Of a stretch of DNA of 64,000 nucleotides, positions 39,064 through 48,168 are shown piece by piece. A model generated the notes under the pieces. That model did not search any database. It was not told the origin of the DNA and saw only the letters and a program-made list of their open reading frames with translations. The position numbers and the translations under genes are program-made. Origin of the DNA: Niveibacterium microcysteis. GTDB lineage: Bacteria; Pseudomonadota; Gammaproteobacteria; Burkholderiales; Rhodocyclaceae. The stretch spans positions 4,340,001 through 4,404,000 of the forward strand of contig NZ_CP071060.1 of the NCBI RefSeq assembly GCF_017161445.1, written 5' to 3'. Position 1 is the stretch's first letter; each line of letters opens with the position of its first letter.

Positions 39064-39621
39064 ATGAAGATTCTCGTCACGGCCCTCGCGGCCGCCGCCC
39101 TCGCTTTGCCCGCTGCGGCCGTCGAATACGGCACGCTGGATCCGGCCAAGAGCAGCCTCGCCTTCACGTCCAAGCAGATGGGCGTGCCGGTCGACGGCAA
39201 GTTCAACAAGTTCAAGGTTGCGCTGAGTTTCGACCCGGCGGCCGTACAGAAGGCCAGCGCTGGGTTTGAGCTGGAGCTCGCCAGCATCGACGCCGGCAGC
39301 AAGGAAGCCAACGACGAGGTGGTGGGCAAGGATTGGTTCAACGCGAAGCAATTCCCGACCGCGGTGTTCAAGTCCACCAGCGTCAAGGCACTCGGCGGCA
39401 ATCGCTTCGAAGTGACCGGCCCTTTGACGATCAAGGGCCGCACGCAGAACGTGACGGCGCCGTTTACCTACAAGGCTGACGGCGCCAACGGCGTGTTCGA
39501 AGGGGCCTTCACGATCAAGCGTCTGCAGTTCGGCATCGGCGAAGGCCCATGGGGGGACACCTCCACGGTCGCCGACGATGTGCAGATCAAGTTCCGCCTC
39601 GTCGCCGCTGCGCGCAAGTAA
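39064..39621 (+). CDS. YceI family periplasmic protein (first)
   Basis: The protein has 185 residues from ATG 39064. Signal peptide MKILVTALAAAALALPAAA. The mature lipocalin-like beta-barrel carries LDPAKSSLAFTSKQMGVPVDGKFNKF, then WFNAKQFPTAVFKSTSVKALGGNRFEVTGPLTIKG and GEGPWGDTSTVADDV. YceI proteins bind polyisoprenoid chains in the barrel. It follows cytochrome b561 and precedes a second YceI gene, an arrangement consistent with joint action on quinones or isoprenoids. Confidence 0.93.
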   Translation: MKILVTALAAAALALPAAAVEYGTLDPAKSSLAFTSKQMGVPVDGKFNKFKVALSFDPAAVQKASAGFELELASIDAGSKEANDEVVGKDWFNAKQFPTAVFKSTSVKALGGNRFEVTGPLTIKGRTQNVTAPFTYKADGANGVFEGAFTIKRLQFGIGEGPWGDTSTVADDVQIKFRLVAAARK

Positions 39622-39691
39622 TCCGGATCACCGATCGCCGGCACCCACCGGGGCCGGCGACACCACTCACCCCGCAACAGGAGTCACCCAA

Positions 39692-40261
39692 ATGAAGAAA
39701 CTGATCATCGCTGTCACGCTCGCCGCCCTGTCGGGCGCCGCCGCAGCCGCCGCAGAAACCTACAACTTCGACCCGACCCACACCTGGCCGAGCTTCGAGA
39801 TCAACCACTTCGGCCTGTCGACACAGCGCGGCCGTTTCGACAAGACCACCGGTAAGGCGGTAATCGACTTCGCCGCCAAGAAGGGCAGCGTCGAGGCCGT
39901 GATCGAGACCGGCTCGATCAACATGGGCTTCGAGAAGTGGAACGACCACCTGAAGTCGGAAGACTTCTTCAACGCCGCCAAATTCCCGACCATGACCTTC
40001 AAGTCGGACAACCTCACGTTCGACGGCGACAAGCTGGTCGGCGCCGACGGCACGCTGACGATGCTGGGCGTGACCAAGCCGGTCAAGCTCGCGGTCAGCA
40101 ACTTCAAGTGCGTGCCGCACCCGATGCTGAAGGTGCAAGCCTGTGCCGGCGACATCAGCACCACGATCAAGCGCTCGGACTGGGGCCTGAACAAGTACGT
40201 GCCCTACGTCAGCGACGAAGTCACGATCAAGATCCCGGTCGAGTCGCTCAAGCAGCAGTAA
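39692..40261 (+). CDS. YceI family periplasmic protein (second)
   Basis: The protein has 189 residues from ATG 39692 after CAGGAG. Signal peptide MKKLIIAVTLAALSGAAAAAA. The classic YceI opening ETYNFDPTHTWPSFEINHFGLST is here, followed by WNDHLKSEDFFNAAKFPTMTFKSDN and IKRSDWGLNKYVPYVSDEV. This is closer to canonical YceI than its neighbour, so the two are not simple copies. It ends before a strong terminator, which closes the three-gene cytochrome b561-yceI-yceI unit. Confidence 0.95.
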   Translation: MKKLIIAVTLAALSGAAAAAAETYNFDPTHTWPSFEINHFGLSTQRGRFDKTTGKAVIDFAAKKGSVEAVIETGSINMGFEKWNDHLKSEDFFNAAKFPTMTFKSDNLTFDGDKLVGADGTLTMLGVTKPVKLAVSNFKCVPHPMLKVQACAGDISTTIKRSDWGLNKYVPYVSDEVTIKIPVESLKQQ

Positions 40262-40284
40262 GCCGCACTCAGCCGCAAGAGTAG

Positions 40285-40308
40285 GGGCGCCCATGGGCGC
40301 CCTTTTTT
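40285..40308 (+). terminator. Rho-independent terminator after the yceI pair
   Basis: GGGCGCCC-AT-GGGCGCCC followed by TTTTTT. 8-bp perfect stem with a six-base T run, about 24 bp after the stop. Confidence 0.93.
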
Positions 40309-40382
40309 CTGCCGGCGCCGAGAGTCGATCGACCCGCCCCGCCCGCTCTGCCATCATGCATGGCCCGACCGAGAGACGACGC

Positions 40383-41975
40383 ATGCGACGCACGCACCTC
40401 ACCCTCCTGATCGCCGGCCTGCTTGCGCTGGCGCCCGCCCATGCCGCCAAGACGCTGGTCTACTGCGCCGAGGGCAGCCCCGAATCACTGACCCGGCTGT
40501 TCGCCAACGGGCAGAACACCGCGGACGCCGGCGCACAGATCGCCGACACACTGCTCGATTTCAAGCCCGGCACCGCCGAACTGCAGCCAGCACTGGCCGA
40601 GTCGTGGACGATCTCGCCCGACGGCCTGAGCTACACCTTCAAGCTGCGCCGCGGCGTGAAGTTCCACCGCAGCGCGAGCTTCACACCGAGCCGCGACTTC
40701 ACTGCCGACGATGTGCTGTTCACCTGGAACCGCCAGGCAGACAAAAGCCACCCGTACCACACGCTCGCCGGCAACCTCGCCTTCGTTCAGTTCAACAACC
40801 TGCGCATGGACGAAAACGTGGCGCGACTCGAGAAGCTGGACGACTACACGATCCGCTTCGTACTGAAGAAGCCCGAGGCGCCGTTCCTCACGCGCATGAG
40901 CTTCGACATGCTCGGCATCCAGTCTGCCGAATACGCCGCGAAGCTCAGCGCCGCCGGTATGCCGGACAAACTGGACCGCGAGCCGATCGGCACTGGCCCG
41001 TTCCAGTTTGCTGGCTACCAGAAGGACACCGCGATCCGCTACAAGGCCTTCGATCAGCATTGGCGCGGGCGGCCGAAGATCGACGCACTGGTATTCAGCA
41101 TCGTTCCGGATGCCGCTGTGCAGTTTGCAAAGCTGAAGACCGGCGAGTGCCATGTGTCCACCTCGGTGAAGCCGGCCGACGTTGCACAGATCGAGAAGAC
41201 GCCCGGCCTGAACCTGGTCCAGCAGCCCGGCCTGAACACCGGCTACATCGCGCTCAACACGCAGAAGAAGCCCTTCACCGACGCCCGCGTGCGGCAAGCG
41301 CTGGATCTGGCAATCGACCGCGCCGCGATCCTCGGCGCGGTGTATCAGGGGCGCGCCACGCTCGCGAAGAGCCTGCTGCCGCCCGCCTACTGGGCCGCCG
41401 ACGCCAAACTGCCGGCCCTCGCCTACGCCCCCGACAAGGCGAAAACGCTGCTCGCCAGTGCCGGTTACCCGCAAGGCTTCGACATGGAGCTGTGGTACCT
41501 GCCGGTCGTGCGCCCGCACAACCCGGACGGCAAGCGCATGGCCGAAATGATCCAGGCGGATCTCGCCAAGATCGGCGTGCGCGTGAAACTCGCCACCTTC
41601 GAGTGGGGTGAATACCTCAAGCGCAGCCGCGCGGGCGAACACCAGGCCGTGATGTTCGGCTGGCTCTCGGGCAATGGTGAGCCCGACAATTACTTCGAGC
41701 CGCTGCTCTCCTGCGACGCAGCCAAGAGCGGTGGCAACCTCGCACGCTGGTGCGACCCGGCATTCGAGGACCTACTGCAGCGCGCCCGCCGCACCAGCGA
41801 GCGCGCCGAGCGAACGAAGCTCTACGCGAAGGCGCAGGAAGCGCTGCGCGAGGCCGTACCGCAACTCCTGATCGCGCACGGCAACCGCTTCGGCGTTACG
41901 CGCAAGGAAGTCACCGGCTTCGTGCTGGAACCGACCTACGGCCTGAACTTCCAGAACGTCGATCTGGCACGCTGA
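40383..41975 (+). CDS. Peptide ABC transporter substrate-binding protein (first)
   Basis: The protein has 530 residues from ATG 40383. A longer frame from 40293 crosses the terminator. Signal peptide MRRTHLTLLIAGLLALAPAHA, then KTLVYCAEGSPESLTRLF, the usual start of DppA-type mature proteins. The SBP family 5 signature LRRGVKFHRS and TADDVLFTWNRQ is present, as is NPDGKRMAEMIQADLAKIGV near residue 385. It delivers dipeptides or oligopeptides to the permease. It is a paralogue of the protein at 42811, which shares its motifs. A GNAT gene follows by 5 bp. Confidence 0.9.
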   Translation: MRRTHLTLLIAGLLALAPAHAAKTLVYCAEGSPESLTRLFANGQNTADAGAQIADTLLDFKPGTAELQPALAESWTISPDGLSYTFKLRRGVKFHRSASFTPSRDFTADDVLFTWNRQADKSHPYHTLAGNLAFVQFNNLRMDENVARLEKLDDYTIRFVLKKPEAPFLTRMSFDMLGIQSAEYAAKLSAAGMPDKLDREPIGTGPFQFAGYQKDTAIRYKAFDQHWRGRPKIDALVFSIVPDAAVQFAKLKTGECHVSTSVKPADVAQIEKTPGLNLVQQPGLNTGYIALNTQKKPFTDARVRQALDLAIDRAAILGAVYQGRATLAKSLLPPAYWAADAKLPALAYAPDKAKTLLASAGYPQGFDMELWYLPVVRPHNPDGKRMAEMIQADLAKIGVRVKLATFEWGEYLKRSRAGEHQAVMFGWLSGNGEPDNYFEPLLSCDAAKSGGNLARWCDPAFEDLLQRARRTSERAERTKLYAKAQEALREAVPQLLIAHGNRFGVTRKEVTGFVLEPTYGLNFQNVDLAR

Positions 41976-41979
41976 GCCC

Positions 41980-42498
41980 ATGCACACGATCATCGAGACC
42001 GAACGCCTGCGCCTGCGCCCTTTCGTCGAAGCTGATGCCGCGGCCTACATGCCGCTGGTGACCGACCCGGATGTGGTGCGCTACGCCGGCGGCCCCGGGC
42101 CGGATACGCTGGAAGGCGTGCGCGAGATCCTGAGATCCGCGCCACTAGCCGACTACGCACGCTACGGCTACGGCCGTTTTGCCTGCGAGTGGAAAGCCAG
42201 CGGCGAGCTGGTCGGATTCAGCGGCCTCAAGTACCTGCCGGAATTCAATGAAACCGAACTCGGCTATCGCTTTCTCACCCGCTACTGGGGGCAAGGGCTT
42301 GCCACCGAGGCGGGGCTCGCTTCGCTTCAGTTCGCAAAGAACACGCTGGGCCTCGCACGGGTGATCTCGGTGATCCACCCCGACAACCACGCCTCCAAGC
42401 GCGTCGTGCAGAAGCTGGGATTCAGGCTCGAAACGCATCGCGAATACCCGCCCTTGCCCGGTGTGCAGGTGGAGATCTGGGCCGGCGATTTGCGCTGA
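41980..42498 (+). CDS. GNAT family N-acetyltransferase (RimJ-like)
   Basis: The protein has 172 residues from ATG 41980, four bases after the binding-protein stop. RimJ/RimL-type GNAT: ETERLRLRPFVEADAAAYMPL opens it, FNETELGYRFLTRYWGQGLATEAG has the WGQGLATEA acetyl-CoA loop, and NHASKRVVQKLGFRLET closes. Such enzymes acetylate N-termini of ribosomal proteins, small amines or peptides. Substrate unknown. It lies between two peptide-binding-protein genes, so a link to the peptides imported is conceivable but unproven. Confidence 0.9.
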   Translation: MHTIIETERLRLRPFVEADAAAYMPLVTDPDVVRYAGGPGPDTLEGVREILRSAPLADYARYGYGRFACEWKASGELVGFSGLKYLPEFNETELGYRFLTRYWGQGLATEAGLASLQFAKNTLGLARVISVIHPDNHASKRVVQKLGFRLETHREYPPLPGVQVEIWAGDLR

Positions 42499-42611
42499 CC
42501 GCGCGGCGGGCGATTGAACGCAGCGAAGCCGCGCGGCTATGATCCGGCAAACAAGAGACCGACCGCCCACACGGCGGCCGGCATGCATCGCCCCAGGTTC
42601 GGAAATCCATC

Positions 42612-42797
42612 GGGCTGTGGACAAGCTCCGCGCCGGGCGCGCTCGCGGTCATTCGCGTGCGCTACAAGGCGTGGCGAGGAAGCAAGGGTGGTGCCCTTGC
42701 GACGAGCCGCAACGCGGTAGCGTGCGCGAATGACCCGAGCCCGGAGGGTTGCCCTCATTGGCCCCGCGTGCTGCGGCGCGGAGCTTGTCCACAGCCC
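42612..42797 (+). repeat. 186-bp nested inverted repeat in the leader of the second binding-protein gene
   Basis: Perfect 24-bp terminal arms at 42612-42635 and 42774-42797, starting GGGCTGTGGACAAGCTCC and its complement. Inner imperfect arms at 42641-42665 and 42717-42740. An apical 7-bp stem GCAAGGG/CCCTTGC lies at 42682-42688 and 42694-42700. The element ends 13 bp before the ATG, next to the ribosome-binding site AGGAGAG. It may be a MITE, or a structured leader RNA. Confidence 0.9.
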
Positions 42798-42810
42798 CCA
42801 GGAGAGATCG

Positions 42811-44409
42811 ATGTTTATGTTGCGCCTCGCCACGGCCGCGCTCGCTGCCGCGCTCACGCTGCCCGCCCTCGCCGCGAAGACCCTCGTGTACTGCTCTGAG
42901 GGCAGCCCAGAGGGGTTCAATTCGCAGTTCTTCACCACCAACACCACGCATGACGCGGCTTCTGCCCAGCTGATGAACCGTCTGGTCGAGTTCGAGGTCG
43001 GCACTACCAACATCGTGCCGGGGCTCGCGACCAGCTGGGAAATCTCGCCCGATGGCCTCGCCTACACCTTCCACCTGCGCCGCGGCGTGAAGTTCCACAC
43101 CACGCCAAAGTTCAAACCGACGCGCGACTTCAACGCCGACGACGTGATGTACTCGTGGTACCGCATGGCGGACCCGAACCACCCCTTCCATAAGAACAGC
43201 CCCGGCCAGACCTACGCCTACTTCGAGGACATGGGCATGGCCCGCATCGTCGAGAAGCTGGAGAAGCTCGACGACTACACCGTGCGATTCAAGCTACGCC
43301 AGCCCGAGGCGCCCTTCCTCGCCAACATGGCGATGGACTTCATGTCCATCCTCTCGGCCGAGCATGCCGAGAAGATGAAGGCCGCCGGCTCGCCCGAACT
43401 GATCGACCGCGAACCGGTCGGCACCGGCCCCTTCCAGCTGGTCAGCTACCAGAAGGACGCCGTGATCCGCTACAAGGCCCATGAGCAGTACTGGGACGGC
43501 CGCCCCGCGATCGACAACCTGATCTTCGCGATCACGCCGGACGCATCGGTGCGTTACGCCAAGATCAAGGCCGGCGAATGCCAGCTGATGGCTTTCCCGA
43601 AGCCCGCCGACCTCGCCCAGATGAAGGCCGACCCGGCGCTGAACCTGATGAGCAAGGAAGGGCTCAACATCGGCTACATCGCCTTCAACGTCGAGAAGAA
43701 GCCCTTCGACGACAAACGCGTCCGGCAAGCGCTGAACATGGCGATCAACAAGAAGGCGATCCTCGACACGATCTACCAGGGCGCGGGGCAGATGGCGAAG
43801 AACCCGATCCCGCCGATCATGTGGGGCTACAACGACCGCGTGAAGGACTACGACTACTCACCGGACAAAGCCAAGGCCTTGCTCGCACAGGCCGGCCTGA
43901 AGGACGGCTTCGAGATGGAACTGTGGTATCTGCCGGTTCAGCGCCCCTACAACCCGGACGGCAAGCGCATGGGCGAGCTGATCCAGGCGGATCTCGCCAA
44001 GGTCGGCGTGCGGGTCAAGCTCATCACTTACGAATGGGGCGAGTACCGCAAGCGCAGCAAGGCCGGCGAACACCAGGCCATCATGTTTGGCTGGTCCGGC
44101 GACAATGGTGACCCGGACAACTTCTTCACCCCGCTGCTCTCCTGCGATGCGGTGAAGGGGGGCGGCAACAACGCCAAGTGGTGCAACAAGGAATTCGACG
44201 ATCTGATCGCCAAGGCCACCCGCACCGCCGATCGCAAGGAGCGTGCGAAGCTCTACGAGAAGGCGCAGGAGATCGTGAAGGACGAAGCGCCCTGGGTGCC
44301 GATCGCCCACTCGGTCCGCTTCGAGCCCGTGCGCAAGGAAGTGAAGAACTACAAAATGGCGGCGGTGCCGGTCAGCCACTTCCTCTCCAAAGTCGACCTC
44401 GCGAAATAG
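42811..44409 (+). CDS. Peptide ABC transporter substrate-binding protein DppA-like (second)
   Basis: The protein has 532 residues from ATG 42811, behind AGGAGAGATCG. Signal peptide FMLRLATAALAAALTLPALA, then KTLVYCSEGSPEGFNSQF. SBP family 5 features LRRGVKFHTT and FNADDVMYSWYRM, and NPDGKRMGELIQADLAKVGV in the second lobe. It is close to E. coli DppA in order of motifs and in length. The permease genes dppB and dppC follow after an interposed DsrE gene. The leader contains the large palindrome at 42612-42797, which could control its level. Confidence 0.93.
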   Translation: MFMLRLATAALAAALTLPALAAKTLVYCSEGSPEGFNSQFFTTNTTHDAASAQLMNRLVEFEVGTTNIVPGLATSWEISPDGLAYTFHLRRGVKFHTTPKFKPTRDFNADDVMYSWYRMADPNHPFHKNSPGQTYAYFEDMGMARIVEKLEKLDDYTVRFKLRQPEAPFLANMAMDFMSILSAEHAEKMKAAGSPELIDREPVGTGPFQLVSYQKDAVIRYKAHEQYWDGRPAIDNLIFAITPDASVRYAKIKAGECQLMAFPKPADLAQMKADPALNLMSKEGLNIGYIAFNVEKKPFDDKRVRQALNMAINKKAILDTIYQGAGQMAKNPIPPIMWGYNDRVKDYDYSPDKAKALLAQAGLKDGFEMELWYLPVQRPYNPDGKRMGELIQADLAKVGVRVKLITYEWGEYRKRSKAGEHQAIMFGWSGDNGDPDNFFTPLLSCDAVKGGGNNAKWCNKEFDDLIAKATRTADRKERAKLYEKAQEIVKDEAPWVPIAHSVRFEPVRKEVKNYKMAAVPVSHFLSKVDLAK

Positions 44410-44468
44410 CCAACGCGCAGCGGCGCCACCCGCCTGCTGCGCGCACCCTTCCACAGGAGCATCGGAAC

Positions 44469-44822
44469 ATGTCCAGCAACGCCTACGCCAACACCGTCAT
44501 CGTCGTCGGTAACGACGGCCTCGGCCATGGCGACGACACACTGCGCCGCAAGGTCATCGGCACCTACTTCCGCACGCTGTTCGAAAGCGGCAACCTGCCC
44601 CGGGCGATCCTGTTCTACACCCGCGGCGTGCTGCTCTCGGCGGACGACTCGCCTTGCCTCGCCGAACTGAAGGCGCTCTCTGATGCCGGCGTACCGCTGA
44701 TCATCTGCCGCACCTGCCTCGAATACTTCAACCTGATGGACCGCGTCGCCGTCGGCGAAATCGGCAACATGCTGAACGTGATCGAGGCACAAGGCGCAGC
44801 GGAGAAGGTCATCACCCTCTGA
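44469..44822 (+). CDS. DsrE-like sulfurtransferase/YedF C-terminal-type protein
   Basis: The protein has 117 residues from ATG 44469. NTVIVVGNDGLGHGDDTLRRKVIGTYFRTL starts the DsrE fold, and GVLLSADDSPCLAELKALSDAGVPLIICRTCLEYF has three Cys residues, one of which (CRTCLEYF) is in the position of the sulfur-accepting cysteine of the family. It matches the stand-alone version of the YedF C-terminal domain found near selenium or sulfur genes. Here it is inside a peptide-transporter operon, 59 bp after dppA and 5 bp before dppB. What sulfur carrier it serves is unknown. Confidence 0.85.
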   Translation: MSSNAYANTVIVVGNDGLGHGDDTLRRKVIGTYFRTLFESGNLPRAILFYTRGVLLSADDSPCLAELKALSDAGVPLIICRTCLEYFNLMDRVAVGEIGNMLNVIEAQGAAEKVITL

Positions 44823-44827
44823 CGCCG

Positions 44828-45838
44828 ATGCTCGCCTTCCTGTTCAAACGCCTCGCCGTCGTGATCCCGACCTTCCTCGGGATCACGCTGCTGGTCTTCT
44901 CGCTGATCCGCATGATCCCCGGCGATCCGGTCGAGGCGCTGTCGGGCGAGCGTGGCATGGAGCCGGAGCGCTATGCGCGGCTGATGCATGAGTTCGGGCT
45001 GGATCGGCCGCTGCCGGTGCAGTACGGCGAATTCGTATGGCGTGCGTTGCACGGTGATCTCGGCTTTTCGATCGTCAGCCACGAGCCGGTGCTGCGCGAG
45101 TTCCTCGACCGCTTCCCCGCCACTTTCGAGCTGGCGCTGTGCGCGATCCTGTTCGCGATGCTGATCGGCATCCCGGCCGGCATGCTCGCCGCGGTGAAGC
45201 GCAACACGCCGGTGGACTATGGCGTGATGGGCGTGTCGCTGGCCGGTTACTCGATGCCGATCTTCTGGTGGGCGCTGCTGCTGATCCTGTTCTTCTCGGT
45301 GCATCTGGGCTGGACGCCGGTGTCCGGGCGCCTCGACATCCTGTTCGATCCACCCAAGGTCACCGGGCTGATGCTGATCGATGCGTGGCTCTCGGGCGAG
45401 GAAGGGGCGTTCCGCTCAGCCGCCTCGCACCTGATTTTGCCGACCATCGCGCTCGGCACGATCCCGCTCGCCACGCTCGCGCGCATGACACGCAGCGCGA
45501 TGCTCGAAGTGCTGCGCGAAGACTACATTCGCGCGGCGCGCGCGAAGGGGCTCTCGCCTTTCAGGGTGGTCGTAAAGCATGCGCTGCGCAACGCGCTGAT
45601 CCCGGTCGTCACGGTGCTGGGTTTGCAGGTCGGCGTGCTGATGGGCGGCGCCGTGCTGACCGAAACCATCTTCGCCTGGCCGGGCATCGGCAAGTGGCTG
45701 ATCGAAGCCATCCACCGCCGCGACTACCCGGTGGTGCAAGGCGGCATCCTGCTCACGGCCACCCTGGTGATCGTCGTGAACCTCGTCGTCGACCTGCTCT
45801 ACGGCGTGATCAACCCGCGCATCAGGCATCCGCGATGA
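44828..45838 (+). CDS. dppB: Dipeptide ABC transporter permease DppB
   Basis: The protein has 336 residues from ATG 44828. The family's opening FLFKRLAVVIPTFLGITLLVFSLIRMIPGDPVEAL is intact, with about six membrane helices. The EAA-type loop is LREDYIRAARAKGLSPFRVVVKHALRNALIP, the coupling helix that contacts the ATPases. ETIFAWPGIGKWLIEAI is the last conserved block. It forms the heterodimeric channel with DppC. The stop overlaps the dppC start (ATGA). Confidence 0.94.
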   Translation: MLAFLFKRLAVVIPTFLGITLLVFSLIRMIPGDPVEALSGERGMEPERYARLMHEFGLDRPLPVQYGEFVWRALHGDLGFSIVSHEPVLREFLDRFPATFELALCAILFAMLIGIPAGMLAAVKRNTPVDYGVMGVSLAGYSMPIFWWALLLILFFSVHLGWTPVSGRLDILFDPPKVTGLMLIDAWLSGEEGAFRSAASHLILPTIALGTIPLATLARMTRSAMLEVLREDYIRAARAKGLSPFRVVVKHALRNALIPVVTVLGLQVGVLMGGAVLTETIFAWPGIGKWLIEAIHRRDYPVVQGGILLTATLVIVVNLVVDLLYGVINPRIRHPR

Positions 45839-46704
45839 ATCGCCCGACGCATCCGCTTCTTGAACTCTGGCGCGACTTCGCGCGCAACCCTGGCGCCGTG
45901 GGCGGCCTCGTCGTCGTGCTCGCGCTGCTGTTCTGCGCACTGTTCGCCGAAGTGCTGGCGCCACACTCGCCAATTGAGCAATACCGCGACGCGATACTCA
46001 CGCCGCCCGCATGGGCCGAGGGCGGGCGAGCCGAGTTCCTGCTCGGCACCGACCCGGTCGGCCGCGATCTGCTCTCACGCCTGATCTTCGGGGCACGCCT
46101 GTCGCTCGGCATCGGCCTCGTGTCGGTGTCGCTGTCGCTCGGTTTCGGCATCCTGCTGGGCCTCGTCGCCGGCTTCTCGCGCGGCTGGGTCGGTACCGCG
46201 GTGATGCGGCTGATGGACATCCTGCTGGCGCTCCCCTCACTGCTGCTCGCCGTCGCGGTCGTCGCGGTGCTGGGGCCAGGCCTTATCAACGCGATGTACG
46301 CCATCGCCATCGTGCTGCTGCCGCACTACGTTCGCCTCACGCGCGCCGCGGTGGTCAGCGAACGCGACAAGGAATATGTGCAAGCCTCGCGCATCGCGGG
46401 CGCCGGCACGCTGCGGCTGATGTTCATCACGGTGCTGCCGAACTGCCTTGCGCCGCTGATCGTGCAGGCGACGCTGGGTTTCTCGACCGCGATCCTCGAC
46501 GCTGCGGCACTCGGCTTCCTCGGCCTCGGCGCGCAGCCGCCAGCCTCCGAGTGGGGCGCGATGCTCGCCGGCGCGATGGAGTTCATCCAGTCCGCATGGT
46601 GGGTCGTCACCCTGCCCGGCATCGCGATCTTCGTCGCCGTGCTGGCCTTCAACCTGATGGGAGACGGGTTGCGCGACGCGCTCGACCCGAAGCTGAAACG
46701 ATGA
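45835..46704 (+). CDS. dppC: Dipeptide ABC transporter permease DppC
   Basis: The protein has 289 residues from ATG 45835, four-base overlap with dppB. The extracytoplasmic-facing start (FARNPGAVGGLVVVLALLFCALFAEVLAPHSP) with the typical LLGTDPVGRDLLSRLIFGARLSLGIG is diagnostic of DppC/OppC. The EAA loop is KEYVQASRIAGAGTLRLMFITVLPNCLAPL. Membrane helices as usual. Partner of DppB. Its stop overlaps the start of a GNAT gene, an insertion not seen in the standard dpp operon. Confidence 0.94.
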   Translation: MNRPTHPLLELWRDFARNPGAVGGLVVVLALLFCALFAEVLAPHSPIEQYRDAILTPPAWAEGGRAEFLLGTDPVGRDLLSRLIFGARLSLGIGLVSVSLSLGFGILLGLVAGFSRGWVGTAVMRLMDILLALPSLLLAVAVVAVLGPGLINAMYAIAIVLLPHYVRLTRAAVVSERDKEYVQASRIAGAGTLRLMFITVLPNCLAPLIVQATLGFSTAILDAAALGFLGLGAQPPASEWGAMLAGAMEFIQSAWWVVTLPGIAIFVAVLAFNLMGDGLRDALDPKLKR

Positions 46705-47180
46705 GCGAGGACAGGATTCGCTTGCGCCGCATGGCGCTGCTCGATGCACCGGCGGTCTCTGCACTCTCCGGCGAGCTGGGCTATCCGACTGAGACCGCCC
46801 GCATGATCGCGCGCCTCGCTGCAATTCTTGATCGCGAAGACCATGCCGCGTTCGTGGCAACCCGCGGCGACGCGATCCTTGGTTGGGGGCACGCCTTCGT
46901 GTGCCAGTTCGTCGAGAGCGATGCCTTCGTCGAGATCGGTGGGCTCGTGGTCGGTGAGGCCGCGCGCGGCCAAGGTGTAGGCAGCAAGCTGGTGGAGGCG
47001 ATCGCGGGATGGGCGCGGACCCAAGGGGTAGCCGAAGTTCGGGTGCGATCGAACATCAAGCGCGGCCGCGCCCATGCCTTCTACAAATCGCGCGGCTTCG
47101 TCGAGACCAAGGCACAGCTGGTGTTCGCGCGGCCGTTGCTGCAGCCGGCGCAGGATGAGGCGAGCGATGGCGCTGCTTGA
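46701..47180 (+). CDS. GNAT family N-acetyltransferase within the dpp operon
   Basis: The protein has 159 residues from ATG 46701, overlapping the dppC stop. Core: [33 protein letters not shown], with RGQGVGS acetyl-CoA loop, then [25 protein letters not shown] (motif B). It overlaps dppD by 14 bp. Its position inside a transport operon and between permease and ATPase genes means it is co-translated with them. The acetyl acceptor could be an imported peptide or amine, which is only inference. Confidence 0.88.
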   Translation: MSEDRIRLRRMALLDAPAVSALSGELGYPTETARMIARLAAILDREDHAAFVATRGDAILGWGHAFVCQFVESDAFVEIGGLVVGEAARGQGVGSKLVEAIAGWARTQGVAEVRVRSNIKRGRAHAFYKSRGFVETKAQLVFARPLLQPAQDEASDGAA

Positions 47181-48168
47181 AGTGCGCCAGTTGCGGGTGG
47201 CGTTCGGCGCGGCGCGTCAGCCGCTGCACGCGGTCGACGGGCTTGACCTGACGCTGGAGGCCGGTGAAGTCGTGGGCCTCGTCGGCGAATCGGGCTCCGG
47301 CAAGAGCGTCGCGTCGCTCGCGCTGATGGGGCTGGTCGACGCGCCGGGCCGTGTCAGCGCCGAGCGGCTGGCCTTCGACGGCCGCGACCTGCTCGCGATG
47401 CGCGCGGCCGAACGCCGCCGCCTGCTGGGCCGTGACATCGCGATGGTGTTCCAGGACCCCAGTACCAGCCTGAACCCCTGCTTCACCGTCGGCGATCAGA
47501 TCATCGAAACGCTCGCGGTACACGAAGGCGGTTCGCGGCGCAGCCTGCGCGCCCGCGCGCTGGAACTGCTGCAGCAAGTCGAGATTCCCGATGCCGCGCA
47601 GCGCCTCGATGCGTATCCGCACCAGCTCTCCGGCGGCATGAGCCAGCGCGTGATGATCGCGATGGCGATCGCCTGCAACCCGCGCCTGCTGATCGCCGAT
47701 GAGCCAACGACCGCGCTGGATGTGACGGTGCAGGCCCAGGTACTGCAACTGCTGCTGCGCCTGCAACGCGAACGCGGCATGGCATTGCTGCTTATCACGC
47801 ACGACCTTGCCGTGGTCTCGGAAGTGGCACAACGGGTGGTGGTGATGTACGCCGGGCAAGTGATGGAGACCGGCCCGGTGCCCGCGATCTTCACAGCGCC
47901 GCAGCATCCCTACACGCGCGCGCTGCTCGAAGCCCTGCCGGAACACAACCGCGGTGGCGAGCGCCTGCAGAGCTTGCCCGGCGTGGTGCCTGGGCAGTTC
48001 GACCGCCCCGCCGGCTGCCTGCTCGCGCCGCGCTGCCGATTTGCCGAAGCACGCTGCGCCGCCGAACGCCCTGCCCTCGTCACCAGCGGCGTCGGCACGG
48101 TGCGCTGCCATTTCCCGCTCGACGCTCAGGGCGCATCGCAAGGCCACACGGCCGAGGCGGCGCGATGA
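47167..48168 (+). CDS. dppD: Dipeptide ABC transporter ATP-binding protein DppD
   Basis: The protein has 333 residues from ATG 47167. Walker A GESGSGKS near residue 40, ABC signature LSGGMSQRV (the S-G-G-M variant of Opp/Dpp), Walker [13 protein letters not shown]. The C-terminal oligopeptide/dipeptide-type extension includes [22 protein letters not shown], where cysteines can bind an Fe-S cluster in the family. It energises DppBC together with DppF. It overlaps the GNAT and dppF genes. Confidence 0.94.
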   Translation: MALLEVRQLRVAFGAARQPLHAVDGLDLTLEAGEVVGLVGESGSGKSVASLALMGLVDAPGRVSAERLAFDGRDLLAMRAAERRRLLGRDIAMVFQDPSTSLNPCFTVGDQIIETLAVHEGGSRRSLRARALELLQQVEIPDAAQRLDAYPHQLSGGMSQRVMIAMAIACNPRLLIADEPTTALDVTVQAQVLQLLLRLQRERGMALLLITHDLAVVSEVAQRVVVMYAGQVMETGPVPAIFTAPQHPYTRALLEALPEHNRGGERLQSLPGVVPGQFDRPAGCLLAPRCRFAEARCAAERPALVTSGVGTVRCHFPLDAQGASQGHTAEAAR

